Below, in pieces: positions 17,353-25,738 of a DNA stretch of 64,000 nucleotides. Made by a program: the position numbers and the translations under genes. Position 1 is the stretch's first letter, and each line of letters starts with the position of its first letter. Source of the stretch: Rhizobium phaseoli (GTDB lineage: Bacteria; Pseudomonadota; Alphaproteobacteria; Rhizobiales; Rhizobiaceae). The notes below the pieces were generated by a model, which worked only from the letters and a program-made list of their open reading frames with translations, did not search any database and was not told the origin of the DNA. Location of the stretch: NCBI RefSeq assembly GCF_010668805.1, contig NZ_WUFT01000004.1:306464-370463 (forward strand). The letters are read 5' to 3'.

Positions 17353-18303
17353 TCAGTTTCTGAGCAAAAACTCAGCAGTCTCTTCGTCGGTGATCAGACC
17401 ATTGATTTGATGGCCGACAACCGCAGCCCTGATCGCCTTGAATTTGCGCTTGCCCTTGGCCAGCCCAATAACAATCGAGGCGTCGCGGGACGGGATCGGC
17501 GCCGATGCGACGCGTTCGTTGATCGGGTTGTCCAGCAACCTGCCGTCGACATCGAAGATCCAGCCGCAGATCTCGCCGACGGCGCCGCCGCGCATCAGCT
17601 CCATCATCTCGTCCTTCTCGAGAAAACCGTCGACGCAAAGCGGCCCGTCGATGCCGAGCTCGCCGATGCCGACGAAGGTGACGTCGGCTTGCGCGCTGAT
17701 GTCAAGCGTCGAGCGCACCAGCTGCTGGCCATGCAGCAGCTCCCGCTCCTCCGCCGAGGTGACGAGCACCGGCAACGGCATCGGATAGTGCCGCGCTTTC
17801 ACGGCATCGGCCATGCTGAAGATGACGTTGTAATAAGCCGCCGATCCGTCCGGGGCGATATTGCCGGTCAGCGAGACGATGCGATGATGGGGACATTCGA
17901 TCGCCGGAAGCTGATCGACCGCCGCCTTCAGCGTCCGGCCGGTGCCGACGGCAAGCACGATCGGCTCGGCCCGTTTCAGCCACCGCTCGATCTCGGCCGC
18001 GGCCGCCTCGGCAATGCCGACCGTCGCCGACGACCCGGAATCGCTCGGCACCACCTCCACATGTTTCAGCCCGAATTTCCGCCGCAACTGGCTGGCGAGC
18101 TCCAGGCAGGCGGCGATCGGATGATCGAGCCGCACCTTGATCAGACGCTCGGCGACCGCCAGCGATACCAGCCGCTGCGCCGATTGCCGCGAGATGCCCA
18201 TCGCGGCAGCGATTTCATCCTGCGTGCGCCCGGCGACGTAGTAGAGCCAGCCGGCACGCGCCGCATCGTCGAGCCGTGCAGGGGTCTCGGATCTTTTTGC
18301 CAT
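17353..18303 (-). CDS. SorC-family regulator of the polyol operon
   Basis: Sugar-responsive transcriptional regulator, about 316 residues. HTH: GRTQDEIAAAMGISRQSAQRL (about residues 25-45), then a SorC effector domain with AVGTGRTLKA and VTFVGIGELG. ATG 18303 fits the conserved start MAKRSE; the upstream frame has no support. Same orientation and directly upstream of smoE, so it is the likely activator or repressor of smoEFGK-mtlK, responding to a polyol or its phosphate. The C-terminal codons overlap an 11-bp inverted repeat. Confidence 0.88.
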   Translation of the reverse strand: MAKRSETPARLDDAARAGWLYYVAGRTQDEIAAAMGISRQSAQRLVSLAVAERLIKVRLDHPIAACLELASQLRRKFGLKHVEVVPSDSGSSATVGIAEAAAAEIERWLKRAEPIVLAVGTGRTLKAAVDQLPAIECPHHRIVSLTGNIAPDGSAAYYNVIFSMADAVKARHYPMPLPVLVTSAEERELLHGQQLVRSTLDISAQADVTFVGIGELGIDGPLCVDGFLEKDEMMELMRGGAVGEICGWIFDVDGRLLDNPINERVASAPIPSRDASIVIGLAKGKRKFKAIRAAVVGHQINGLITDEETAEFLLRN

Positions 18304-18429
18304 TGAATGCCTACCGCGCCAAAGTGAACCGGCGTGCCGCCGCCGAACATGATTTGAATCTGTATCCCGCCAGATCAAAACAAATTCCGGCAAATGTCGA
18401 GCCCGTTGAAAGGAGCCCTGCCGAATTAC

Positions 18430-19089
18430 TCAGGCAAACCATTGCACGACGAGATAGATCGCCGCCTTCGCGAGACCGTAAATCACGCCGCCGGCAACGA
18501 CCAGCGACACCGCCGTCATCACGAAGCCGATCAGCGCAAAGAGCCCGTCGCGGCCCAATATGCCGAAGGCGAAGACCGAGATCGTGATCGCCGGCAGCAT
18601 GTTGCCGAGCGGCACCGGCAGCAGCAGCACGATCGACAGCAACAGACATGCGGCCCCGGCGAGATATTCCGCCGGCGGCTCGGCGAAGATCGCCAGCCTT
18701 GGCTTCAGCATGCGCTCCGCCCAGGCGAGCCAGCGGTGGATGCGGCCGACAATGGTTTCGAAATCCTCCCGCCGCATCGAACGGTCGGCAATTATCCTTG
18801 GCAGCCAGGGCTTCAGCCCGAAGGTCAACTGTGCCGCCAGGAAGACCAATGGCGCGCCGAGCACTGCCGAAGTCCCTGGCGGCGTGGGAAAAGCGTTCGG
18901 CAGCGCGAAGATCAGCATCAGCGCGCTGATCGCCCTGTCGCCCATCGTCTGGAACAGGTCGCCGATCGAAATTCGCTCCCGGCTCCGGTCGGCGGCCAGC
19001 TGACGCAGGATGGATGAGAGGCGGCGACCTTTGGGACGGGGTGGACGTGGTCTTCTGCGTCTATGGGAATCGGCGTTTTCGATGGTCAT
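18430..19089 (-). CDS. exoD: exopolysaccharide synthesis protein ExoD
   Basis: Inner membrane protein of about 219 residues, needed in S. meliloti for normal exopolysaccharide production and nodule invasion; its biochemical role is unknown. Family segments: GDLFQTMGDRAISALMLIFA, then LPNAFPTPPGTSAVLGAPLV, then WLPRIIADRSMRREDF, and two long C-terminal helices. A basic, proline-rich N-terminus (RRRRPRPPRPKGRR) precedes the domain. ATG 19089 chosen as the first Met near the conserved part. No other exo genes are nearby. Confidence 0.88.
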   Translation of the reverse strand: MTIENADSHRRRRPRPPRPKGRRLSSILRQLAADRSRERISIGDLFQTMGDRAISALMLIFALPNAFPTPPGTSAVLGAPLVFLAAQLTFGLKPWLPRIIADRSMRREDFETIVGRIHRWLAWAERMLKPRLAIFAEPPAEYLAGAACLLLSIVLLLPVPLGNMLPAITISVFAFGILGRDGLFALIGFVMTAVSLVVAGGVIYGLAKAAIYLVVQWFA

Positions 19090-19302
19090 GATACCAGTGA
19101 ATGATGGAAGTGCAGGCGCAGATTTTGGCCGCGCAATATGCCAATTGAATGACTTGTCGGACGGGAATAGCTGTTGGTGGCGATTTGGCTGGATCATTCC
19201 CGTTCGCGCCACAGGCGCATGGCGGACGGCGGAATGAAGGCTTGTAATTCCCCGCCAACAGTGCGAGCAGACACCACAGACCAGAGAAACGGCAGGGTGG
19301 CA

Positions 19303-20226
19303 ATGATCATTTCATTCGACATCGGCGGCTCCGCCATCAAGGGCGGCATCGCCCGCTCCGAGACAGACATCGTCCCCCTCGGCCGCCGCCCGACGCCGAA
19401 AGATGATTTCGCCGCTTTCGTCGGGACCTTGCGCGCCATCATCACCGAAACCGGTGAAGCGCCGAGCCGCATCGCGCTCTCCATCGCCGGCGTCGTCGAT
19501 CCCGATAGCCAGCGGCTGATCTGCGCCAACATTCCCTGCATCCATGGCCGCACGCTGGCCGCCGATCTCGAAGCCGAACTCGGTCTGCCGGCGCTGATCG
19601 CCAACGACGCCGACTGTTTCGCCATGGCCGAGGCCGGCCTGGGCGCCGGGCGCGGCCACCGCATCGTCTTCGGCGCCATCCTCGGCACCGGCGTCGGCGG
19701 TGGCCTGATTGCCGACGGCCGCCTCGTCAATGAGGCCGGCGGTTTTGCCGGCGAATGGGGTCACGGGCCGATCATCGCCTCCGCAGCCGGCAATCCGCCT
19801 GTCGCCATTCCCGCCTATGCCTGCGGCTGCGGCCAGAAGGGATGCGTCGACACCGTCGGCGGCGCCCGTGGCATGGAACGGCTGCACAAGACGCTGCACG
19901 ATCTCGATCTTTCGAGCGAGGCGATCATCGCGCAATGGCAACAGCGCGAGGAGAAGGCGACACGGACGATCGACGTCTATGTCGATCTCGTCGCCTCGCC
20001 CCTGGCGCTGACGATCAACATCACCGGCGCCACCATCGTGCCGGTCGGCGGCGGCCTGTCAAATGTCGAGCCATTGCTTGCCGAACTCGACCACGCCGTG
20101 CGCGCCCGCATCCTGCGCAAGTTCGACCGGCCGCTGGTGGTGCGCAGCCAATGCCGTATCGAACCCGGCCTGATCGGCGCAGCACTGCTGGGGCTGAAAG
20201 CCGAAGCAGTGCTTCCTAAAGCTTAG
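19303..20226 (+). CDS. ROK-family N-acetylglucosamine kinase-like protein
   Basis: Sugar kinase of the ROK family, about 307 residues. ATP-binding DIGGSAIKGG at the N-terminus, catalytic Asp in ANDADCFAMAEA, a GTGVGGGLI loop, GEWGHGPI, and the zinc motif CGCGQKGCVDT. The zinc site plus the neighbouring beta-N-acetylhexosaminidase suggest GlcNAc as substrate. ATG 19303 has a weak AGGG upstream. Its stop codon lies inside the end of the convergent hexosaminidase gene (11-base overlap), so the two transcripts are antisense at their 3' ends. Confidence 0.85.
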   Translation: MIISFDIGGSAIKGGIARSETDIVPLGRRPTPKDDFAAFVGTLRAIITETGEAPSRIALSIAGVVDPDSQRLICANIPCIHGRTLAADLEAELGLPALIANDADCFAMAEAGLGAGRGHRIVFGAILGTGVGGGLIADGRLVNEAGGFAGEWGHGPIIASAAGNPPVAIPAYACGCGQKGCVDTVGGARGMERLHKTLHDLDLSSEAIIAQWQQREEKATRTIDVYVDLVASPLALTINITGATIVPVGGGLSNVEPLLAELDHAVRARILRKFDRPLVVRSQCRIEPGLIGAALLGLKAEAVLPKA

Positions 20227-22126
20227 GCCACATCCGCACGATCACTGCGAACCGGTCCCAATCCTTCCGGTCCGCCGGTGTCCATGCGGCCTCGGCGATT
20301 GCCGAAAGACGCGGGAAGACCAGCCGGTTGAAATGCGCGCGCGAGGCGATGTCGCCGCTCCAGATACAGGCCTGGATCCCGCGCATCTTCCCCTTCAGCG
20401 CCTCCGGCGACTCGCCCTCGGCCTCGTAACAGTAGGTCCGCTCCGGCGGCGTGAAGCCTGCCCAGCTTGCGCCGGGCTCGGACCAGGCTTCCGCCTGCGC
20501 CATGTCGAGATAATAGGCCTGTCCCGGCGTCATCACCACGTCGTAACCTGCCTGCGCCAGTTCGATGCCGACGTCAGGCCTTTCCCAGGCCATCAGCAGC
20601 GTGCCGTCGCGATCGACCCCGCCGCCATGCGAGACCTCATTCCAGCCGGCGAGCTTCCTGCCGCGCTCCGACAGCATGCCGTGGACGCGCTTGAGGAAAT
20701 AGGATTGCAGCGCGGCGGGTCCGGCCAGTTTCTCCCGCTTCATCAGCGCCTGGCAGAGAGGGGAGGAAAGCCAGGCGCCGGACGCAACCTCGTCACCGCC
20801 GATATGAAAATACTCGCCGGGGAACAGCGACATCATTTCGTCGAACACCGTGCCGAGGAATTCGTAGGTGAATTCGACTGCCGGGTTGAGGGCATTGTTG
20901 GCATATCCCTGCGGCGAGCGGTAACTGTCCTCAGCCTCCTGCGGGTCGACGAGATCGGGCAATGAGGAAAGCGCTGCGGCGCTGTGGCCGGGAATATCGA
21001 TTTCCGGCACCACCTCGACACCAAGCGATGCGGCATGCGCAACGATCCGCCTGACGTCGTCTTGCGTGTAATAGCCGGCGCGCGTTTCCGGCCCGTCGCC
21101 GTACTGTGGCGCCAGCGCTTCGTCGAGCCCCAGCCGTGCGCCGACGGCCGTCAATTCCGGATAGGCCTTGATCTCCAATCGCCAGGCCTCGTCATCGGTC
21201 AGGTGCCAGTGGAAAATATTGAGCTTGTTCCAAGCGAGGATATCGATCAGCCGCACGACGTCGGTCACCGGATAAAACCGCCCCGATACATCGAGATGGC
21301 AGCCGCGCCAGTCATAACGCGGCTGGTCGGCGATCGTGCCGAAATTGGGGAATTTAAATCTTTCGCCATCGGCGCGGGCGCCATGCAGCAGCTGCGCCAG
21401 GCTGATGAGGCCGTAGCGCCGCCCCGCGTCATCCGCGCTCGAAAGCACGATCTCATGCGCAGTGAAACGCAGCTCGTAGGCGAAGGCGGCGATCGACGAT
21501 TCGGCGACGAAACGAACGCGCCGTCCGCCATCGACGGCACTCAGCGAAAACGCCGCGTCTTCGGCTGGGTAGAGGCGCTGGTAAAGAGAAAGAACCTGGG
21601 AGAAGGCCTCGATCGCATCAGGCCGCGTCCTCTCGGCCGGATAGAGGGTGGCTGGCAAGTCACCCGCCTTCAGCCCCAGCGACAGCGGCCAGGGGAGCAG
21701 CGCATAGGGTTCATCGGCTTTGCCCGGCGGCAAGAGCGGCGGCGACACACCCCCATCCCGGCCTTTGAGCATCAGATCGCCGAAATCGACCGGAAGGTGA
21801 CGACGGTCGGCAAGTGTCAGATAAGCGGATTTAACGCCAGCCGTGACATGTTTCGGCTCTCGGCTCAGCCCCTCGACCGTGAACCGCCAGCACCCACCCG
21901 GCGGCACCGTCAACTCCTCGGACGGCAGGAACTCATGGAAATGCGCGACCTGCCGCTTGAGGCTGCCGCCGTCGCAGACATGTTTGTCGGCAACCCGCGT
22001 CTCCGACGTATAGCAGAGCGAGAAGCCGGACAACGGCTCGGCCGAAAGATTGTGGAGCGTGAAAGTCAAGCGCCCGAAACTGCCTTCGACCGGGCACCAG
22101 CTTGTCTCAAGACTATAATCGGCCAT
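20216..22126 (-). CDS. beta-N-acetylhexosaminidase, GH20
   Basis: Releases terminal GlcNAc or GalNAc from oligosaccharides by substrate-assisted catalysis. About 636 residues. The catalytic Asp-Glu pair is in HIGGDEV (about residues 445-446); WRGCHLDVSGRF, NIFHWHLTDDEAWR and PEIDIPGHS are conserved barrel segments. Residues 1-130 form an N-terminal beta domain. No signal peptide is visible, suggesting a cytoplasmic enzyme acting on imported chitooligosaccharide or peptidoglycan fragments. GGGGAGGG precedes ATG 22126. No dedicated transporter is adjacent. Confidence 0.93.
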   Translation of the reverse strand: MADYSLETSWCPVEGSFGRLTFTLHNLSAEPLSGFSLCYTSETRVADKHVCDGGSLKRQVAHFHEFLPSEELTVPPGGCWRFTVEGLSREPKHVTAGVKSAYLTLADRRHLPVDFGDLMLKGRDGGVSPPLLPPGKADEPYALLPWPLSLGLKAGDLPATLYPAERTRPDAIEAFSQVLSLYQRLYPAEDAAFSLSAVDGGRRVRFVAESSIAAFAYELRFTAHEIVLSSADDAGRRYGLISLAQLLHGARADGERFKFPNFGTIADQPRYDWRGCHLDVSGRFYPVTDVVRLIDILAWNKLNIFHWHLTDDEAWRLEIKAYPELTAVGARLGLDEALAPQYGDGPETRAGYYTQDDVRRIVAHAASLGVEVVPEIDIPGHSAAALSSLPDLVDPQEAEDSYRSPQGYANNALNPAVEFTYEFLGTVFDEMMSLFPGEYFHIGGDEVASGAWLSSPLCQALMKREKLAGPAALQSYFLKRVHGMLSERGRKLAGWNEVSHGGGVDRDGTLLMAWERPDVGIELAQAGYDVVMTPGQAYYLDMAQAEAWSEPGASWAGFTPPERTYCYEAEGESPEALKGKMRGIQACIWSGDIASRAHFNRLVFPRLSAIAEAAWTPADRKDWDRFAVIVRMWPKL

Positions 22127-22254
22127 GCCGCGCCCTCCCCGTCAACGAACGGCCGGGATCACGGCTGGTCTTCCGGCATTCCTTCGCAGCTTAGCCTGTT
22201 CGGGAAGGCAATGGAATCAGCGCGAACTCAGGCGAGACGAACAGCGATGGGAAT

Positions 22255-22340
22255 CCAGAATGGTCAGCACGGTCGCAACGAGAATGCCGCTCATCATTGC
22301 CCAGCCAAACGAACCCCGGCGACCCGATCGCCTATGGGGC
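22255..22340 (-). pseudogene. remnant of an RND efflux pump gene (C-terminal piece)
   Basis: On the minus strand one frame reads GSFGWAMMSGILVATVLTIL, matching the penultimate helix region of RND transporters; the intact pump at 33284-36430 has AYAMMGGILVATVLTILVLP at the same place. DNA at 22255-22318 aligns with 33414-33477 without gaps at roughly three-quarters identity by eye. The rest of the gene is missing on both sides. It abuts the truncated binding-protein gene and marks a past rearrangement. Confidence 0.7.
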
Positions 22341-23003
22341 GCCATGCAGATGGTGTATGAAATCTGCGAAAAAGGCTGAGGCATGGATGGCTCTTTTATG
22401 CACGGCGATCGTCTGGGGGATTTCGGAGAATGTTCCTTCCAAGAGCCGGAAGCCCGAAATGCGCACCGAAGTCTGGATGAGATATTCGGTCAATCCGGCA
22501 GCCGCGTCACACTGGGATCCGACAAGTAGATCGACGGCTGCTGCGGGGCTGTCAGTGTGGAAAACCGTTGCTCTTTCAAGCATTCGTTCGAGCTGCTTAG
22601 TGTAGGCCGCACTCCTTGCAGACGCAATCCGGACTCCCTCGACATCAACGTCTTCGACCCGCCGGAAGGACGAACTGTCAGGCACGAGATAGGTCGCCTT
22701 GACGAAGATGTATGGAGGTGAAAAGGAGAAGCGGTCGGCTCTGGATGGATCCGAGGCAATGAAAGCGATGTCCCATTCGTCGCCGTCTGCATCGGCGAGT
22801 ATGTCGGCGGCCGAGCCGTACTGGATCAGGAAGAGGCCGCAATCAAGTTGTTCGGCGATCTTGCGGGCTAGCTCAGCGCTCGGACCGACCAAGGCGCCCG
22901 CCTCATCGTCCCATCGGACCAACGCCGAATTTGACATGTTGACGGCGGCCCTGATCGCGCCGGCCGGCGCTATCTCAGCCAAAATCTGCTTTCGCGTCGG
23001 CAT
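22332..23003 (-). CDS. SBP_bac_3-type solute-binding protein, no signal peptide, C-terminally truncated
   Basis: Polar amino-acid-type binding fold, about 223 residues: GAIRAAVNMSNSALV, then PSAELARKIAEQL and WDIAFIASDPSRADRFSFSPPYI. No signal peptide is present; a group of such signal-less proteins is known from catabolic clusters, with unclear function. The family normally continues about 25 residues beyond the FADFI segment; here it breaks into HHLHGAP and stops exactly where the RND remnant begins. AGGGAG precedes ATG 23003. It is the last gene of the leftward catabolic operon. It may be non-functional. Confidence 0.75.
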   Translation of the reverse strand: MPTRKQILAEIAPAGAIRAAVNMSNSALVRWDDEAGALVGPSAELARKIAEQLDCGLFLIQYGSAADILADADGDEWDIAFIASDPSRADRFSFSPPYIFVKATYLVPDSSSFRRVEDVDVEGVRIASARSAAYTKQLERMLERATVFHTDSPAAAVDLLVGSQCDAAAGLTEYLIQTSVRISGFRLLEGTFSEIPQTIAVHKRAIHASAFFADFIHHLHGAP

Positions 23004-23014
23004 CTTCGAACTCC

Positions 23015-23779
23015 CTAAGATGCGAACCTGGCCGCGAGTGCTTCGGATCCTCTTGCAAGCAGGGCGACGTCTACACCGACTGCGGTAAACAGCGTCCCCA
23101 GCGAAATGCAGCGGGCTGCGAACTTTTCGTCGGGGGTGAGTATGCCGGTCGGCTTTCCAAGCGCCTTCAGGCGCCTTATCGCGTCTTCGATCGCAGCTAC
23201 CACTTCAGGGTGACCCGGTTGACCAGGATGGCCAAAGCTCGCCGCGAGATCAGCCGGCCCGATGAAGATGCCGTCCACTCCTTCGACAGCGGCGATGGAC
23301 TCGAGACGATCGAGCGCTTCACGGGTCTCGATTTGAAGAAGCAGGCATATCTCCTGCTCCGCGATCTGCGCGTAGTTCGCAACACGCCCGAAGCGGGTAG
23401 CACGCGTCAAGGCGGAGACACCACGAATTCCGCACGGCGGATACCGTATGGCTGCTACAGCGGCCATCGCCTCCTCCTCATTCTGCACATATGGAACTAG
23501 CAGCGTCTGCACGCCGATGTCCAGGAACCGCTTAATCAGCACGGGGTCGTTGAAGGCAGGGCGTACGACGGGCGAAACCTTGTAGGGCGCAACCGCCTGC
23601 AATTGTGGCAGGACGGTGAGGACGTCACTGGGAGAATGCTCGGTGTCGAACAGCAGCCAATCGAAACCCGATGGCGCGACGATTTCCGCTGCATAGCTTC
23701 CCGGAAGGCCGCACCATAAACCGATCTGGCTTTGTCCGGCCATGAGCTTTCGTTTAAAGTGATTGACAGGGAGTTCCAT
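23015..23779 (-). CDS. HpaI/HpcH-family class II aldolase
   Basis: Metal-dependent pyruvate aldolase, about 254 residues. Family segments: [20 protein letters not shown], then [11 protein letters not shown] (catalytic His region), [11 protein letters not shown], and [20 protein letters not shown] followed by GIFIGPADL. Known members split 4-hydroxy-2-oxoheptanedioate (HpaI) or 2-keto-3-deoxy sugar acids into pyruvate and an aldehyde. Being next to an HpaH-type hydratase favours an aromatic or dicarboxylic 4-hydroxy-2-oxo acid. ATG 23779 lies seven bases after the hydratase stop. Confidence 0.88.
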   Translation of the reverse strand: MELPVNHFKRKLMAGQSQIGLWCGLPGSYAAEIVAPSGFDWLLFDTEHSPSDVLTVLPQLQAVAPYKVSPVVRPAFNDPVLIKRFLDIGVQTLLVPYVQNEEEAMAAVAAIRYPPCGIRGVSALTRATRFGRVANYAQIAEQEICLLLQIETREALDRLESIAAVEGVDGIFIGPADLAASFGHPGQPGHPEVVAAIEDAIRRLKALGKPTGILTPDEKFAARCISLGTLFTAVGVDVALLARGSEALAARFAS

Positions 23780-23786
23780 CACCACC

Positions 23787-24569
23787 TCACACGAACGAAA
23801 CGCCGATGGAGCCGACCGGCCCGTAATCGGCCTGGATGACGTCGCCTTTGGCGATATCCACGGGGCGGGTGAACGAGCCGGCAAGGACGATCTGGCCCTT
23901 CTTCAAACCGCCTCCGACAGCATGGAGCTTGTTCACGAGCCATGCAATTCCGGCGGCTGGATGGCCCATGATGGCTGCGGAAACGCCGGATTCCTCGATG
24001 ATGCCGTTTTTCGAAAGCGTCGCACCGACCCAGCGGATATCGACGTCCATCGGCCGAACGATACGACCACCGATGACGATCGCTCCGAAAGCCGCGTTGT
24101 CGGCGATTGTGTCGGTGATGGCTCTTGGCACTTCGGTTCGATAGTCGATGATTTCGAGAGCGGGAACGACAAATTCGGTCGCCCGCATGACGTCATAGAT
24201 GCGGGTGCTTGGACCTTCGAGATTCTCGCCCATTACGAATGCGAGTTCGACTTCGAGACGGGGCTTGATGAACAGATCCGCTTTGATTTGCGCTCCATCA
24301 TTGAAGAGAGCGTCGTCGAGAATGACGCCGTAATCGGGCTCCGTCATTTTCGAGGCCATCTGCATTGCCCGCGACGTTAGTCCGATCTTGTGGCCAGCGA
24401 TCCGTGCGCCTTTCGCAATCCGCGCCTGCGCCCAGAGCGCTTGTATTTTGTAGGCGTCTTCGAGTTCCAGGTTCGGATATGTCTTGCTTGGTTGGACGAT
24501 TGGCTTGCGTTCGACTTCGGCCTTCAGCAGCGCGTCAGCTGCCTCCTGGCGTTCCTTGTCCGTGATCAT
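23787..24569 (-). CDS. HpaH-type 2-oxo-hepta-3-ene-1,7-dioate hydratase
   Basis: Fumarylacetoacetate hydrolase-superfamily hydratase, about 260 residues, adding water to a 2-oxo-alkenoate to give a 4-hydroxy-2-oxo acid, the HpaI substrate. [23 protein letters not shown] and [17 protein letters not shown] (acidic metal ligands) are typical. NLVNK-like [14 protein letters not shown] and [13 protein letters not shown] close the domain. It belongs to the leftward operon between the dioxygenase and the aldolase. The related MhpD/DmpE hydratases act on 2-hydroxypentadienoate; I cannot separate these by eye with certainty. Confidence 0.87.
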   Translation of the reverse strand: MITDKERQEAADALLKAEVERKPIVQPSKTYPNLELEDAYKIQALWAQARIAKGARIAGHKIGLTSRAMQMASKMTEPDYGVILDDALFNDGAQIKADLFIKPRLEVELAFVMGENLEGPSTRIYDVMRATEFVVPALEIIDYRTEVPRAITDTIADNAAFGAIVIGGRIVRPMDVDIRWVGATLSKNGIIEESGVSAAIMGHPAAGIAWLVNKLHAVGGGLKKGQIVLAGSFTRPVDIAKGDVIQADYGPVGSIGVSFV

Positions 24570-24589
24570 GATTGGCTCTGCTGCTTTCG

Positions 24590-25483
24590 TTATTTGATCG
24601 GAGGGCGTGGCAGGGCTGCCTCGCCTGGCTCCATGACATATGTGTAATCGAGCGAGAACCACGGCCCTGCGACGTCAGCGTCGGTCGGGTGCGGCTCTTC
24701 ATGCCGGACGAAGTCGCCGGTCAACGCCGCGGTCACGCCAAACTGCACGTCGGAGTCGATGTTCGGATCGCTCGGATCGAAGACCTGCGAGATGAGTGTC
24801 TTGTATCCGTGCTTGAAGATGAGCGCGTGCAGATGGGCGGGGCGATAGGGGTGGCGGCCTTGCGCCTTGAGAAGGCGACCCACGACCCCGTCGACCGGGA
24901 TCGGATAGCCAACCATTTTCACCGTCCTGAACCAGAAGCGGCCTTCTTCGTCCGTGGTGAGCTTCCCGCGGAGATTCATTTCTGCCTGGTCGGGATCCTG
25001 GTTTTCGTAAAGACCGACAGGCGACGCATGCCACACGTCGACCTCGGCGCCTGCGATAGGCTTGCCCTCCCGATCGATCACCTTCGCATGGACGAACAAA
25101 GGCGTGCCTGGCGTCTCGGACCGGATGATGATTCCACCGTTCTCGATTCGCGGAGAGTTAAGCCGCCAGAATGGCCCGAGCAACGATTGCGACGTCTCTG
25201 TCTGCCCCTTGTCGCCGTTATTGAGCAGGCAGACGAGCGAAGAGACCCCGAGCGACCCTGCCATGAGCACGAGCTCATTGTGACTGTCAGTCTGCAATTG
25301 GCCAATTTCGTTGAGGACCGCCGTGGCCTCCCGGAATTCGGCTTCCGAAAGCCTGACCTCCCGCACGAAGGCGTGGAGATGTTTCACCATTGCGACGAGT
25401 ATTTCACGCAGCCTGGGATCCTCGGTGCGATTCATCACAGCGACGACGGCAGGCGTCACCTCGCTCTCAGTTCTGATTGGCAT
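24590..25483 (-). CDS. intradiol ring-cleavage dioxygenase, catechol/hydroxyquinol 1,2-type
   Basis: Non-haem Fe(III) dioxygenase opening a catecholic ring between the two hydroxyls, about 297 residues. Residues 10-90 are the helical Dioxygenase_N linker domain found in catechol and hydroxyquinol enzymes but not in protocatechuate 3,4-dioxygenase. Likely iron ligands are Tyr159 (GLYEN), Tyr193 (GYPIPVDG), His217 and His219 (PAHLH). LLGPFWRLNSP is a family motif. GAGGAGG precedes ATG 25483. First gene of the leftward operon, under a promoter with an operator in its spacer. Substrate unknown. Confidence 0.9.
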   Translation of the reverse strand: MPIRTESEVTPAVVAVMNRTEDPRLREILVAMVKHLHAFVREVRLSEAEFREATAVLNEIGQLQTDSHNELVLMAGSLGVSSLVCLLNNGDKGQTETSQSLLGPFWRLNSPRIENGGIIIRSETPGTPLFVHAKVIDREGKPIAGAEVDVWHASPVGLYENQDPDQAEMNLRGKLTTDEEGRFWFRTVKMVGYPIPVDGVVGRLLKAQGRHPYRPAHLHALIFKHGYKTLISQVFDPSDPNIDSDVQFGVTAALTGDFVRHEEPHPTDADVAGPWFSLDYTYVMEPGEAALPRPPIK

Positions 25484-25508
25484 ACTGCCACCTCCTCATG
25501 GAGCGCCG

Positions 25509-25535
25509 AATATAAAATAATCGATTATTTGTCAA
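25509..25535 (-). promoter_or_regulatory. promoter with operator, leftward catabolic operon
   Basis: On the minus strand TTGACA (25535-25530) is followed by a 15-base spacer and TATATT (25514-25509). A 16-bp perfect palindrome AAATAATCGATTATTT (25515-25530) fills the spacer. The same arrangement occurs on the plus strand at 25674-25700. Probable binding site of the GntR regulator encoded at 25739. Confidence 0.65.
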
Positions 25536-25673
25536 GCAAGCGAAAGTGTCCAAACCGCACTCGCCTGCCTCATCTCTTGCGCACATCATCAGCAATTAAT
25601 TGATTTTCAAAAGAAAAACTGCAAAAATTATTCCTTCTCCAGGAAGCTCGTCGCTAATAATACTGACGACAAG

Positions 25674-25700
25674 TTGACACAGATAATCGTTTATTATATC
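25674..25700 (+). promoter_or_regulatory. promoter with operator, rightward catabolic operon
   Basis: TTGACA (25674-25679), 15-base spacer, TATATC (25695-25700). ATAAT-CGTTT-ATTAT (25683-25697) lies in the spacer and shares ATAATCG-N-TTATT with the site at 25515-25530. Starts the transcript for the GntR regulator and the transporter/catabolic genes. Confidence 0.65.
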
Positions 25701-25738
25701 GATCATCGAAAGTTGAGCCGGATTGCCTGGGAGGAGTG

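Noticed and set aside
22125..22379. An 84-codon plus-strand frame beginning opposite the GH20 start
   Set aside because: No ribosome binding site or domain; it runs antisense through the RND remnant and the end of the truncated binding-protein gene.
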